Shown in pieces: positions 50,227 to 59,149 of a stretch of DNA of 64,000 nt. The notes under the pieces were generated by a model. The model made no database searches and was not told the DNA's origin. It saw only the letters and a program-made list of their open reading frames with translations. This DNA comes from an uncultured Lachnospiraceae bacterium. Its GTDB lineage: Bacteria > Bacillota > Clostridia > Lachnospirales > Lachnospiraceae. Position 1 is the first letter of the stretch; each line of letters opens with the position of its first letter. The stretch lies in assembly GCA_910578795.1 (NCBI GenBank), contig CAJTSD010000016.1:1-64000 (forward strand), given 5' to 3'. The position numbers and the translations under genes are program-made.

Positions 50227-51087
50227 TTACCAGGTCTTTTCCAACGTGGTATTATAATCCACACGGAACGGATTGTCGTCCGCTGCCAAAAGCTCCTCAT
50301 AAATCTCACGGCGCTCTGAGCTGTCTGCCTCCGCCCAATATTCATATCCTCTTAAATAGCTGTCAATCAGCTCATCCCATGAAGTGAATAACGGCTGAAC
50401 TGTTCCGGCAATTTCAAGAGACTTGTCCAAAGCCTCCTCCTTTGTATAATATCCCGCCATATAATAAAAGCTCAGCAGACTAAGTGCACGGCAGTAATCC
50501 CATCCGTCAATGGCAGTTTCGCCGTGTTCTTTGTACATATTATATATTGCAACATCGAACGCTGCATCGTCCGCAGATTCATCATATACCTGCATCAAAT
50601 AATTTTCCAGTTCTTCCTCGCCGCATTCTTCAACGATCTGTGAAAGCAGTTCACCATCTGACTTAAATCCTTCACGGTGTCCTTCCGTCAATATCCAATC
50701 CAGCGTTTCGTCAGCGCTTGCACGGTCCGTTACATCCCATGAACTGTCCAGCATTGCCTGATACTGCATCTCCATCATCTTGCCCGGCTCAGCGCCGCCA
50801 AACAAGTTGTAATCCTGACCGTTTGCATCCGTAAGAATTGCATAAGATGCGTTAAACCACTGAACCGTATCCGTTTCCGGTCCTACATAGCCGTCCGCAC
50901 TGCTGTCGCCAGAGTTATCCGCATCTGTTTTCGGCATTTCTGCATCATTTTCCGCTCCTGCAAGAACATCCACGCTGCTCGCATTTCCCGAACTGTTAAC
51001 GTTAAACATGCTGCATCCTGTAAGACTGGACGCCGCCATAGCAATCGACAATGTTACAACAACTAAATTTTTGCTTATCTTTTTCAT
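50227..51087 (-). CDS. DUF1266 lipoprotein
   Basis: 286 residues from the ATG at 51087 (AAGGAG upstream). A lipoprotein signal ends in SLTGC (cysteine about residue 25), then a Ser/Asp-rich linker. The C-terminal half is a DUF1266 domain: GWDYCRALSLLSFYYMAGYY, then LFTSWDELIDSYLRGYEYWA. It is the surface-attached relative of the cytoplasmic DUF1266 protein encoded at 8495-9340. Function of the family is unknown. Confidence 0.8.
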   Translation of the reverse strand: MKKISKNLVVVTLSIAMAASSLTGCSMFNVNSSGNASSVDVLAGAENDAEMPKTDADNSGDSSADGYVGPETDTVQWFNASYAILTDANGQDYNLFGGAEPGKMMEMQYQAMLDSSWDVTDRASADETLDWILTEGHREGFKSDGELLSQIVEECGEEELENYLMQVYDESADDAAFDVAIYNMYKEHGETAIDGWDYCRALSLLSFYYMAGYYTKEEALDKSLEIAGTVQPLFTSWDELIDSYLRGYEYWAEADSSERREIYEELLAADDNPFRVDYNTTLEKTW

Positions 51088-51154
51088 ACTGTTCTCCTTG
51101 CCCCTTTCGCAACTTTCTTCGGTATCTTTCAATAAAAACTGTTACTGATAAATG

Positions 51155-51183
51155 ATTCTATACTAATATTTTGTTTATGTCAA
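51155..51183 (-). promoter_or_regulatory. Promoter of the DUF1266 lipoprotein gene
   Basis: Minus strand TTGACA (51183-51178), 17-base spacer, TAGAAT (51160-51155). The -35 overlaps the cwlD stop codon. Confidence 0.72.
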
Positions 51184-51899
51184 GATTTGTCGCTATTAAT
51201 CGCCTGCATAATTCCCATATAAATTGCCCATGCCACCTTTTCCTGATAGTTATTTTGGATCAAAAGATCCGCCTCCTCAGGATTGCTCATAAAGGCACAT
51301 TCCACAATGATAATCGGTACGGAAGTCTTTTTGAGTAAATAATAACTGCTGTTATCTTTTGCAACCCGCTCTTTTGTTGGCTTTAAGCTTTTGACAAGCT
51401 GTGTCTGCATAATCTCCGCAGCTGCCTTGCTTTTTACCGAATCCTTATAATAAAAAACCTGCACACCGCTCACTGACGGGTCAGGATAACTGTTCTGATG
51501 AATGCTAACCGCAAGCTCGGGCTCCGCCTCCTCTATAATGGTAAGACGCTTTTTCATATCACGCACCTTTTTATTGGATTCATTCTCACTGTAAAGCCCG
51601 TTGTCATCTGTCCTTGTCATAACCACATTAATACCGTTTGCTTTCAAATTGCGCTCCAGTTTCAATGCAATCGCAAGATTGATATCCTTTTCCAACGCAC
51701 TATTAATTCCGACCTTTCCCGGATCAATTCCGCCGTGACCTGCATCAACCACAATCGTCACCGATTTATTTTTCGCCGCACGTATGTGTTCCTCAATCGT
51801 ACTTACAAACTGCACTGACTCGTGCGCTATCAAAATCATGGCAAACACCAACAGTATCGTCAATATTTTTGCAGTACTTTTTCCCTGTTTTACGCTCAT
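51180..51899 (-). CDS. cwlD: N-acetylmuramoyl-L-alanine amidase, CwlD-type
   Basis: 239 residues from the ATG at 51899; the frame is open further upstream but overlaps the transporter gene, and an ATG at 51935 is a second option. A signal-anchor helix (about 10-30) is followed by an Amidase_3 domain (about 50-235) with VVDAGHGGIDPG, the second zinc residue in INLAIALKLERN, VSIHQNS and IIVECAFMSNPEEA. CwlD removes peptides from muramic acid in spore cortex, before PdaA acts. It ends the operon after znuB. Confidence 0.88.
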   Translation of the reverse strand: MSVKQGKSTAKILTILLVFAMILIAHESVQFVSTIEEHIRAAKNKSVTIVVDAGHGGIDPGKVGINSALEKDINLAIALKLERNLKANGINVVMTRTDDNGLYSENESNKKVRDMKKRLTIIEEAEPELAVSIHQNSYPDPSVSGVQVFYYKDSVKSKAAAEIMQTQLVKSLKPTKERVAKDNSSYYLLKKTSVPIIIVECAFMSNPEEADLLIQNNYQEKVAWAIYMGIMQAINSDKS

Positions 51900-51991
51900 A
51901 CATTCTACCTGCGCATATGTATTTCTATAAATCATATGCAAAAGGAGATTTTTCCATGACAATAAAAAACAGCGGGACCAGCCGCCGTTTT

Positions 51992-52828
51992 TTACTTTTT
52001 TAACACTCTCCCTGCAAAGCAATTGAAAGCAAACATCACAATGTCCGCTGCCACAATCGTCGAACCGACCGGCGTTGAAAACAGAATAGACAGGACAATT
52101 CCAAACAGCGCACATAACACTGAAATTACCGCAGAATAAATAATTACGCCCTTAAAGTTTTGGACCACGCGCATGGCAGAAAGCGCCGGAAAAATAATCA
52201 GCGCGGAAATCAACAGTGAACCCACAAGATTCATGGCAAGCACAATGATGACTGCCGTGATAACTGCAATCAATGTATTATAGGTATTGGTTTTAATGCC
52301 CGTCGCCTTTGCAAAATTCTCATCAAATGTCACCGCAAAAATCCGGTTATATAAAATCACAAAAACCGCCACGACAATGACCGACATCACCACGCATAAC
52401 CAAACTTCCGCTTTCGTAAGTGTCAGTATCGACGTTGAGCCAAACAGTGTGCTGCACACATCGCCCGAAATGTTTGCCGACGTCGAAAACAAATGCATTA
52501 CCAAATATCCGATTGCAAGCGAACCGACAGAAAGCATCGCAATTGCCGCGTCACCGTGTATTTTGGGATTTTGCCCCGTGCGCAGGATTAATATTGCCGC
52601 CACCACTGTCACCGGCATCACGACAACGGAAGTGCTCGTAAGATCAAATACCGTACCAATTGCAAGCGCTCCAAATGCCACATGCGAAAGACCGTCGCCA
52701 ATATAAGAAAAGCGCTTCAACACAAGTGTCACGCCAAGCAAAGAAGAGCAAAGCGCAATTAGCGTGCCCACAATCAGCGCATAGCGCACAAACGGATAGG
52801 ATAAATAAAATTGTAATGTTTCTATCAC
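51992..52828 (-). CDS. znuB: Zinc/manganese ABC permease, ZnuB-type
   Basis: 278 residues from the GTG at 52828, which overlaps the ATPase stop (GTGA) and has AGGGGGTG upstream. Eight or nine membrane helices of the ABC-3 family: GLSHVAFGALAIG, RTGQNPKIHGDAAIAMLSVG, and the C-terminal NLVGSLLISALIIFPALSAM segment. It forms the membrane path for a divalent metal with the ATPase. No solute-binding protein gene is adjacent. Confidence 0.88.
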   Translation of the reverse strand: MIETLQFYLSYPFVRYALIVGTLIALCSSLLGVTLVLKRFSYIGDGLSHVAFGALAIGTVFDLTSTSVVVMPVTVVAAILILRTGQNPKIHGDAAIAMLSVGSLAIGYLVMHLFSTSANISGDVCSTLFGSTSILTLTKAEVWLCVVMSVIVVAVFVILYNRIFAVTFDENFAKATGIKTNTYNTLIAVITAVIIVLAMNLVGSLLISALIIFPALSAMRVVQNFKGVIIYSAVISVLCALFGIVLSILFSTPVGSTIVAADIVMFAFNCFAGRVLKK

Positions 52829-53526
52829 TGCACGCCACCCCCTATGTCCTTCCAAAAATCACTTTTCACATACTCTTTTGCCGTTCCGATAAACGATCGT
52901 TCCTTTTCGATATGCAGCACATGGCTTGCATACCTGACTGCCGCATGAATGTCATGGCTGACCATGATAATTGTAAGTCCCTCATTGTTTAAACCCTTTA
53001 TCAACTGATAAAATTCCACTGTTGCCTTCGGATCCAATCCTGTCACAGGTTCATCCAAAACCAAAAGCTTTGAGGAAGCACAAAGCGCCCTTGCAAGCAG
53101 CACCCTCTGCTGCTGCCCGCCGGAAAGATTGCGGTAACACTCTTTTTTCAACTCCCAAATATCCATACGCTTCATATTTTTTGCCGCAAGCTTCTTTTCC
53201 TCCTTTCCGAAAAAAGCCCGTCTGCCACATTTTGACAGCGTTCCGGAAAGCACAATTTCCCATACCGATGCCGGAAAATCCTTCTGCACAAAGGTCTGTT
53301 GCGGAAGATAGCCGATTTCGTACCGTTCCAGTCCGTCGCCATATACGATGCCGCCACCCATCAATGGTGTAAGTCCTAAAAGCGTTTTCATAAGCGTGCT
53401 CTTTCCCGCACCGTTTTCGCCAAGGATGCAAAGATAATCACCTTTCCTAACTTCAAAGCTAATATTCTCAGCCACAGGAATCCCCTCATATCCAAGCACC
53501 AGGCTCTCGCATTTTATATAAGACAT
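52825..53526 (-). CDS. znuC: Zinc/manganese ABC ATPase, ZnuC-type
   Basis: 233 residues. Walker A ILGENGAGKSTLMK near 34-47, Q-loop YLPQQT, signature NLSGGQQQR near 134, Walker B LLVLDEPVTGLDP, switch MVSHDIHAA. The match to metal-uptake ATPases comes from the overall pattern and the ABC-3 permease gene that overlaps it. It follows a lipoprotein gene by 12 bases. Confidence 0.88.
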   Translation of the reverse strand: MSYIKCESLVLGYEGIPVAENISFEVRKGDYLCILGENGAGKSTLMKTLLGLTPLMGGGIVYGDGLERYEIGYLPQQTFVQKDFPASVWEIVLSGTLSKCGRRAFFGKEEKKLAAKNMKRMDIWELKKECYRNLSGGQQQRVLLARALCASSKLLVLDEPVTGLDPKATVEFYQLIKGLNNEGLTIIMVSHDIHAAVRYASHVLHIEKERSFIGTAKEYVKSDFWKDIGGGVQ

Positions 53527-53538
53527 CTCAAACCGCTC

Positions 53539-54192
53539 CTACCCCTCTGAATTTTCTAAACTATAGTCCGTATCAAAAAGCGCCTTCTCAAGAGAAATCA
53601 CATCCTGACTGTTCGGCGTATAGACATTATCAATCAGCTCAATGCGGATTGTCATCGTTTCCTGTGCTTCATAAATAGCGCTCTCAATACTTTCACGCAA
53701 TGCATCACGCAAAATTTCCGTCATATCCTCAAACATTTCTTCCTGTGTAGGCGTCGTTTCCATCGCTGCCCACATTTCTGGAAGACTTGCAATTTTCTCA
53801 TTATAAGAAATCAGCGCCGGCTCAAAAATTTTCATGCGTTCGTATGTAATTTCCACCACGAAAGAACCGTCCTTCTGCTCCTTCGCTTCGCCGACCGTAT
53901 ATCTTGCCTTTCCGTAAATTTCCTTAAAAAGATTTTGGAAATCTGCTACCAGCTCCTCCGACATATTCAGTTTTTCCTTAAAAAATGACATTTCCGAGTC
54001 AATTCCGCGTTCAAATACTGCCGCCGCTTCCTCAGCAGTGCCAAGCTCCATTTCAACATAAGCAGTAGAATCTCCTTTGTATGATAAATCAAGCATTGCC
54101 TGCAAATAACCCTGTGCATCCAGTTTTTTGCCGCATGCCGTAAGCATAATTCCGCATATTATTACACAGACTGCAATTACTCTCATTTTCAT
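53539..54192 (-). CDS. Unknown lipoprotein upstream of znuCB
   Basis: 217 residues. Signal peptide with lipobox MLTAC (cysteine at 20). The mature part is mostly helical and acidic (LQAMLDLSYKGDSTAYVEME, then SEMSFFKEKLNMSEELVADF). It lacks the paired metal ligands and long helix of ZnuA-type binding proteins, so it is not an obvious substrate receptor. It may be a DUF5105-like lipoprotein. It is probably co-transcribed with znuC, given the 12-base gap. AAAGGAG precedes the start. Confidence 0.68.
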   Translation of the reverse strand: MKMRVIAVCVIICGIMLTACGKKLDAQGYLQAMLDLSYKGDSTAYVEMELGTAEEAAAVFERGIDSEMSFFKEKLNMSEELVADFQNLFKEIYGKARYTVGEAKEQKDGSFVVEITYERMKIFEPALISYNEKIASLPEMWAAMETTPTQEEMFEDMTEILRDALRESIESAIYEAQETMTIRIELIDNVYTPNSQDVISLEKALFDTDYSLENSEG

Positions 54193-54298
54193 TTTAATAA
54201 CCGTTCTCCTTTCATACTTTCAAAATATTAATGTTCCATTTCATTACTCCAGACATTATAAGAACCTTATACCAGTATATAAAAGACTTCCCTGCACG

Positions 54299-54637
54299 TC
54301 AAGGATTTACGCAATTACCGACATCCATCATCACAATATCCTGTACCAGCGTTATCGTTTCAAACGGCACCGTTTCCTCAAACGTTAAAAGCGCTTCCGT
54401 CCTATTATGTACAAGCTTTTCTGTTTCTGCATAAATTTTAATTTCTCTTTTCCTCTCTTCCTTTGAATCCTCATCAAGCAGCACTTTTTCTTTTACTGTC
54501 CCAATACGATTTCTCCTTACAATATTCCAGCACCTCCTGATATCCAATGTAAAATACATAATCACGGTTATCATGCCAAACAAGACAGTCATAATCATGA
54601 AAAAATATGACACATATGTCATTTCTAAAATGCTCAT
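54299..54637 (-). CDS. Single-helix membrane protein after the Ser/Thr kinase gene
   Basis: 112 residues. An N-terminal membrane helix (about 8-30: SYFFMIMTVLFGMITVIMYF) is followed by a basic stretch and a cytoplasmic or outer tail with ETVPFETITLVQDIVMM. No family recognised. GGGGGCGAGG precedes the ATG. It starts 37 bases after the kinase gene, so it is probably the last gene of the FHA/phosphatase/kinase operon. Confidence 0.58.
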   Translation of the reverse strand: MSILEMTYVSYFFMIMTVLFGMITVIMYFTLDIRRCWNIVRRNRIGTVKEKVLLDEDSKEERKREIKIYAETEKLVHNRTEALLTFEETVPFETITLVQDIVMMDVGNCVNP

Positions 54638-54674
54638 TCCTCGCCCCCAATAATTCTGTTTCTTTCAAAACTGT

Positions 54675-56357
54675 TTACCGTTTATACGTTGACCTTACAA
54701 TCTTATCCGCCAACATTCTCAAGTTCTGAATTTTTTCAATTTCTTCCAATACTGCAGGCGTCGCTCCCACTTTCATATTCTCCATATCAGTATCAATACG
54801 GTCAAACATTTCCATAATCTCCAAGCCTGACACTCCGTCATCCATAAAGTACCGCGCGTACTCCGTCACACGCACAATGATCTCGCGGTACATTCTCAAT
54901 GTAATGATATCACGGTCAGGATTTTTATCATTTAATGCCTTAAGCTGTGCAAGACTGTGCCAGTATTTTCCATATATTCCATTATCCGTACCATCAATCT
55001 GTGCGGCAATCATCTTTTTGTAAAAACTTCCAATTTCTACATAAAGCCTGCATCTGGAATATTCCAAACAGTATTCGCTGCTACCCTCAAAGTAGGACAA
55101 AGCAGCTTCATACCAGCTAAGCGCCCTTGTTTTCCTATTTTCCTCATGCACATAATAGTACCAGTACGCATTGCCTATCTCATAGCAGAAACATGCATAT
55201 TCCAAAGGGTTCTTTGCTTCAAACACATTCAGACACTCTTTTGAATTCATATTCATTTTAATCAAAAGCTCTTCTTCCTCTTCATCAAACACACCGTCCT
55301 CAATTACACGGTCATAATACGCATGATAAGCATCCGCCCGCGCAGCGTCAATTTCAATTGCATCCATATAAAGAATGCCTGCATCCAGCACATCTGCCGT
55401 TCTCCCTGCCTTCTCAATCATCGTCTTATAATCATTACCGGTTTTCTCATTTGCCGCCACCCGAAATCCGGCACCGCAAATGGCACAAAACATACATAAA
55501 AAAAGCGCCACGGCAAATTTTATAATCCTTCTTCTGCATTTGGTTTGTGTTTCTGTTTCATAATCTTTATAGTGCCCAAGCGCGTACGTCAGTTCTTTTG
55601 CCGACTGATATCTGTCTTCCGGATTTTTTTGTGTACACTTTAAGATAATCTTTTCCAGTCCGCTGGAAAGCGCAGGATTCCATTTTCGAATCGGGTACAT
55701 CCCATACGGTGGCTTGGAAGGGTTATGCCCTGTCAGCAAATGATACATTGTCGCACCAAGACAATAAATATCAGTCCTTGCATCGGTCTGTCCCATTCCT
55801 CCGAATTGTTCGGGAGAAGCATACCCGTATGTTCCCAAACAAGTTGTATCACCTGCATTCTGTTCCTTAAACTCCCGTGCCGTTCCAAAATCAATCAGAA
55901 CAACACTTCCATCCGATTTCAGCATCACATTGGACGGTTTCATATCCCGATAGATAATCGGTCTTTCCTGTGCATGCAGATAACATAGCACATCGCAAAG
56001 CTGCAACGCCCAATCCACAACCTGCTCCTGCGGATATGCACCATTTTCATTTAGCAGCTTTTCAAGGGTGTTCCCCTCAATATAATCCATAACGATTAGG
56101 AAATTCTCATCAGAATCGATGACATCGACAATACTGGGAAGATTTTTATGACTTAATTTTTTCAGCAAATCCGTTTCAAGAATAAGACTTTGCTTCAATA
56201 GCTCGAAATCGCGGCGGAAGGATTTTCGCACCTCTTTGATTGCCCATGGCTTATTCGCCTTCTCATTGATTGCCAGATAGACTGTGCTCATTCCTCCATG
56301 ACCGATTTCATTTAAAATCTTATATTTTCCGTCAATAACGGAACCAATTGTTATCAT
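54675..56357 (-). CDS. Hanks-type Ser/Thr protein kinase with a membrane helix and outer helical domain
   Basis: 560 residues. Kinase domain 10-265: glycine loop IGHGGMSTVYLA, K41, catalytic IIYRDMKPSNVM (D138), DFG 156-158, and APE-like YASPEQF. A membrane helix at 279-298 is followed by about 260 residues of outer, repeat-like helices (NAYWYYYVHEENRKTRALSW), not the PASTA repeats of PrkC/PknB. It is encoded after a PP2C phosphatase and an FHA protein, so the three likely form a phospho-signalling unit. Confidence 0.9.
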   Translation of the reverse strand: MITIGSVIDGKYKILNEIGHGGMSTVYLAINEKANKPWAIKEVRKSFRRDFELLKQSLILETDLLKKLSHKNLPSIVDVIDSDENFLIVMDYIEGNTLEKLLNENGAYPQEQVVDWALQLCDVLCYLHAQERPIIYRDMKPSNVMLKSDGSVVLIDFGTAREFKEQNAGDTTCLGTYGYASPEQFGGMGQTDARTDIYCLGATMYHLLTGHNPSKPPYGMYPIRKWNPALSSGLEKIILKCTQKNPEDRYQSAKELTYALGHYKDYETETQTKCRRRIIKFAVALFLCMFCAICGAGFRVAANEKTGNDYKTMIEKAGRTADVLDAGILYMDAIEIDAARADAYHAYYDRVIEDGVFDEEEEELLIKMNMNSKECLNVFEAKNPLEYACFCYEIGNAYWYYYVHEENRKTRALSWYEAALSYFEGSSEYCLEYSRCRLYVEIGSFYKKMIAAQIDGTDNGIYGKYWHSLAQLKALNDKNPDRDIITLRMYREIIVRVTEYARYFMDDGVSGLEIMEMFDRIDTDMENMKVGATPAVLEEIEKIQNLRMLADKIVRSTYKR

Positions 56358-56379
56358 TAACTTATCAAAACCCCTTAAC

Positions 56380-57207
56380 CTACCGATCCATTACTTTTAA
56401 AAGAATGGCTGAAATATTATCTTTCTCCATGCGGCTTTTGTTCTGTTCTATTAAGTATTTGAGTTGTACGCTCATCAGGCGTGAGTTTTCCTGCCTACAG
56501 TTCACATTCCATTCCAAATTTTCCAACGCCAAATGACAGTAATCATACATCTCGCGCTCCAAAAGCTCATGCCGAAAACCGTCCGAGCAAAGCAGAAAGC
56601 TGTTACCTGTCTGAACTTCCCCGCTGACAAAATCAGGCTCCACATGACTCACCGTTCCGATACACTGCAAAAGCACATTTTTACGTGCATCATTCTTTGC
56701 CTGCTCAGGCGTCATATGCCCCAAAGCTACCTCCCGCGCCACATAGGTTTGATCCGTTGTCAGTAATTGCATCTGATTATTAAAATCTGTCATCTTATAA
56801 GCCCTGCAGTCCCCAACATGCGATATATAAAAGCAGCCCTCAAATAAAAGCAGCACGGTAAGCGTTGTTCCCATCGTGGTCTTACGCTCTCTGCTATAAT
56901 CAAGAATGCGTGCATTACAGTCATTGGCGAGTCTGTCCCAACTTTCCTGAATCCATGACGAAGCCAGTCTGCCATCACCCTCATTTAATGCCAACGGAAG
57001 CTCCTTTAAAAACCACTGTTCATATGTGCGCACTACCACCGCACTTGCAATTTCACCCTGTTCCAAACCGCCCATGCCATCACAAATCACCGCTATTGCA
57101 GCCTCACCATAGGGAGTATTGGCAACCTTAACCGTAAGACTGTCCTGGTTTATATTTTTAACAATTCCCGCATCCGTTTGTGCAGCCACTGTATAATGCA
57201 GTTCCAT
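56380..57207 (-). CDS. PP2C-family Ser/Thr phosphatase
   Basis: 275 residues. Metal-binding and catalytic motifs of PP2C: KNINQDSLTV, VICDGMGGLEQGE, SHVGDCRAYK, LLCSDGFRHEL and KDNISAILLK. It removes phosphate from Ser/Thr, probably reversing the neighbouring kinase. It lies between the FHA and kinase genes with gaps of 6 and 22 bases. It is soluble with no signal peptide. Confidence 0.92.
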   Translation of the reverse strand: MELHYTVAAQTDAGIVKNINQDSLTVKVANTPYGEAAIAVICDGMGGLEQGEIASAVVVRTYEQWFLKELPLALNEGDGRLASSWIQESWDRLANDCNARILDYSRERKTTMGTTLTVLLLFEGCFYISHVGDCRAYKMTDFNNQMQLLTTDQTYVAREVALGHMTPEQAKNDARKNVLLQCIGTVSHVEPDFVSGEVQTGNSFLLCSDGFRHELLEREMYDYCHLALENLEWNVNCRQENSRLMSVQLKYLIEQNKSRMEKDNISAILLKVMDR

Positions 57208-57213
57208 TGTGGT

Positions 57214-57840
57214 TTACTCCTGTTTCCATTCAAACACCTCGTCGGCAAGCTGCAGCAGGCTTCCTGATTCAAGCTTTACCGGTTTTTCAGCCTCAAGCTT
57301 TTTTCCATCGACAAAGGTATGGTTTAACGAGCTTTTATCCTTTACATAATATCCGTCTTTCTTGTGTATGATATCCGCATGATTTCTGCTAATTGTAGGA
57401 TTATCATCCACCACATAGTCAACACACGCAGCGTCTTTTCCAAGCTTAAAAACTTCTTTATCAATTACTATTTTCTCACCCGTACGCTTCCGCAATAAAT
57501 AAACGGATCTTGTTTTTCCTATATTTCCCTGCTTTTGCGGCTTTTCGGAGCTATTTGCGGCAATACTCTCCTTTGCAGCTTTTTCAGTGCTTGTCTTCTC
57601 TGTCTTATCGTTTTCGCTCTTTTGGGCCGTATTGCCTGTTTTATTGGCAATGACGGTATCCGATTCCATTTTTACCGCAAGCGCACTACAGGAAGCGATA
57701 ATTCTGTCAATCAGCTCTACCGCATCCTCTCCTTCCATACCATCTGCAAGAAAAAATCCTGCCTGCTCCGATATCTTCCATACCTGATAATCCTTGTCAT
57801 CTTTTGTAATCTTTTCTGATTCGCCCACTTTGTATTTCAT
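57214..57840 (-). CDS. FHA-domain protein
   Basis: 208 residues. The C-terminal 85 residues are an FHA phosphothreonine-binding domain (FKLGKDAACVDYVVDDNPTI, SRNHADIIHKKDGYYVKD, SSLNHTFVDGKKL). A low-complexity linker rich in K/E/S/T (about 65-110) joins it to an N-terminal part (1-60) with GFFLADGMEGEDAVELIDRI. It is the first gene of the phosphatase/kinase operon and should bind phosphorylated targets of the kinase. Confidence 0.88.
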   Translation of the reverse strand: MKYKVGESEKITKDDKDYQVWKISEQAGFFLADGMEGEDAVELIDRIIASCSALAVKMESDTVIANKTGNTAQKSENDKTEKTSTEKAAKESIAANSSEKPQKQGNIGKTRSVYLLRKRTGEKIVIDKEVFKLGKDAACVDYVVDDNPTISRNHADIIHKKDGYYVKDKSSLNHTFVDGKKLEAEKPVKLESGSLLQLADEVFEWKQE

Positions 57841-57928
57841 GCTGCCGTCACGCCTTCCTGTTTTTCAGCGTTTTTAATGGTACTATACGCTTTGTCATCA
57901 TGTCAATAGTACTTCCGTACTAAAATGG

Positions 57929-59113
57929 TTAGTAAAATACATGCCCGCCAATCCGTATCCCATTAATCCCGGGGATTGGCGTCCTGAAATATACACAATG
58001 CCCGACATTCGTCACGCCGCTCATCGCTTCGTCCGCCGCCTGATAACAGCTTGCCGTCGCCCTGTCGTTTGCCAGCGCAAGCGCAAGATGCCCGTCATTT
58101 ACAGGCGAAAACTGCTTTTTCTGATAAATCACACCGACAATCGTATTCGGATAGCGCGAGCTCAGCACTCTGTTGATTACCACCGCGCCGACCGCAACCT
58201 GTCCGCTATAAGGCTCCGCACCTGCCTCACAGTAAATCAGGTTTGCAAGGAGCATACGATCGCCTTCCTCAAATTTGACTTCCGAAATATCACGCCAGCT
58301 CGATTGCGCCGCAAGTCTTGATTTTGCAAGCTCCTCCTCGTACTGCTTTTGCAGTGCGGCAATGTCCTGTTCCTGCTCGTCAATCATTGATTCAAGCGCG
58401 TCGATGGTTTCCTCCGCGTCCGCAATCTGGTCCGAATAGCTTGCCACGTTCTGCGAGGTCTTGCGCACAAGTTCCGCAACCTTGCTCTTTTCGGAGTTTA
58501 CCTCCTCCTGCAAGGCATGAAGATCCTCCAGCTCCTGCTTAAGCTGCGCTTCCTTCTGCTCTACGTCCTTTCGGCTTTCCTCATATTTTCGCAGCATTTT
58601 TCGGTCGTACTGGTTAATCTGTTCAATATAGTCACTCTTGTTTAAAAAATCCGCAAAACTGTTGGAGGTAAAAAGGAAATTCAAATAACCATAGCTTGCA
58701 CCGCTTTCATACATCGTCTTAATACGCAGCTTCATGTTTTCATACTGTTGCCGCTCGACGATTTTTGCCTGCTCGAGGTCCGCCTGTGCCTGCATTATTT
58801 CCGCTTCTTTTGTGACAATATCTGCCTCGATTCCTTCCAATTTTGTAGAAATTGCCGCCAAATCATCATTGAGTGTGCCAAGCTCGCCCAATAAGGAGTT
58901 TTTGGATATCTGAAGGGAAGCCTTTCTGTCTTCCGTATTCTCTTTTGCATCTTCGGTTTTTTCTTTTTCCTCTTTCGCACGCTGTAAGCGCTCCAGTGTT
59001 GTTTCCGCGTGTACGGGCACAGCCGAAGAACCCGCAAGCGTTGTTGCCAAAACGAATGCAAGCACTGCGGACATTGCTCCTGTTACGGACTTTTTAAAAG
59101 CCGATTTTGTCAT
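57929..59113 (-). CDS. Secreted coiled-coil protein with SleB-type cell-wall hydrolase domain
   Basis: 394 residues. A signal peptide ends at about residue 37 (VHAET). A CwlO-like double coiled coil (about 40-265) has the kink LFTSNSFADFLNKSDYIEQI. The C-terminal hydrolase_2 domain (about 285-394) has LLANLIYCEAGAEPYSGQVA and AVVINRVLSSRYPNTIVGVI, ending in GHVFY. SleB-type enzymes are lytic transglycosylases that attack cortex or cell wall. Coiled coil plus SleB is a recurrent Clostridia architecture. It follows upp by 36 bases. Confidence 0.88.
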   Translation of the reverse strand: MTKSAFKKSVTGAMSAVLAFVLATTLAGSSAVPVHAETTLERLQRAKEEKEKTEDAKENTEDRKASLQISKNSLLGELGTLNDDLAAISTKLEGIEADIVTKEAEIMQAQADLEQAKIVERQQYENMKLRIKTMYESGASYGYLNFLFTSNSFADFLNKSDYIEQINQYDRKMLRKYEESRKDVEQKEAQLKQELEDLHALQEEVNSEKSKVAELVRKTSQNVASYSDQIADAEETIDALESMIDEQEQDIAALQKQYEEELAKSRLAAQSSWRDISEVKFEEGDRMLLANLIYCEAGAEPYSGQVAVGAVVINRVLSSRYPNTIVGVIYQKKQFSPVNDGHLALALANDRATASCYQAADEAMSGVTNVGHCVYFRTPIPGINGIRIGGHVFY

Positions 59114-59149
59114 GTTCTAAACCATTCCCCAAACTCATAATTTTCATGT

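Noticed and set aside
51900..52115. Long N-terminal extension of cwlD
   Set aside because: It overlaps znuB, is cysteine-rich without pattern, and would hide the normal signal-anchor of CwlD.
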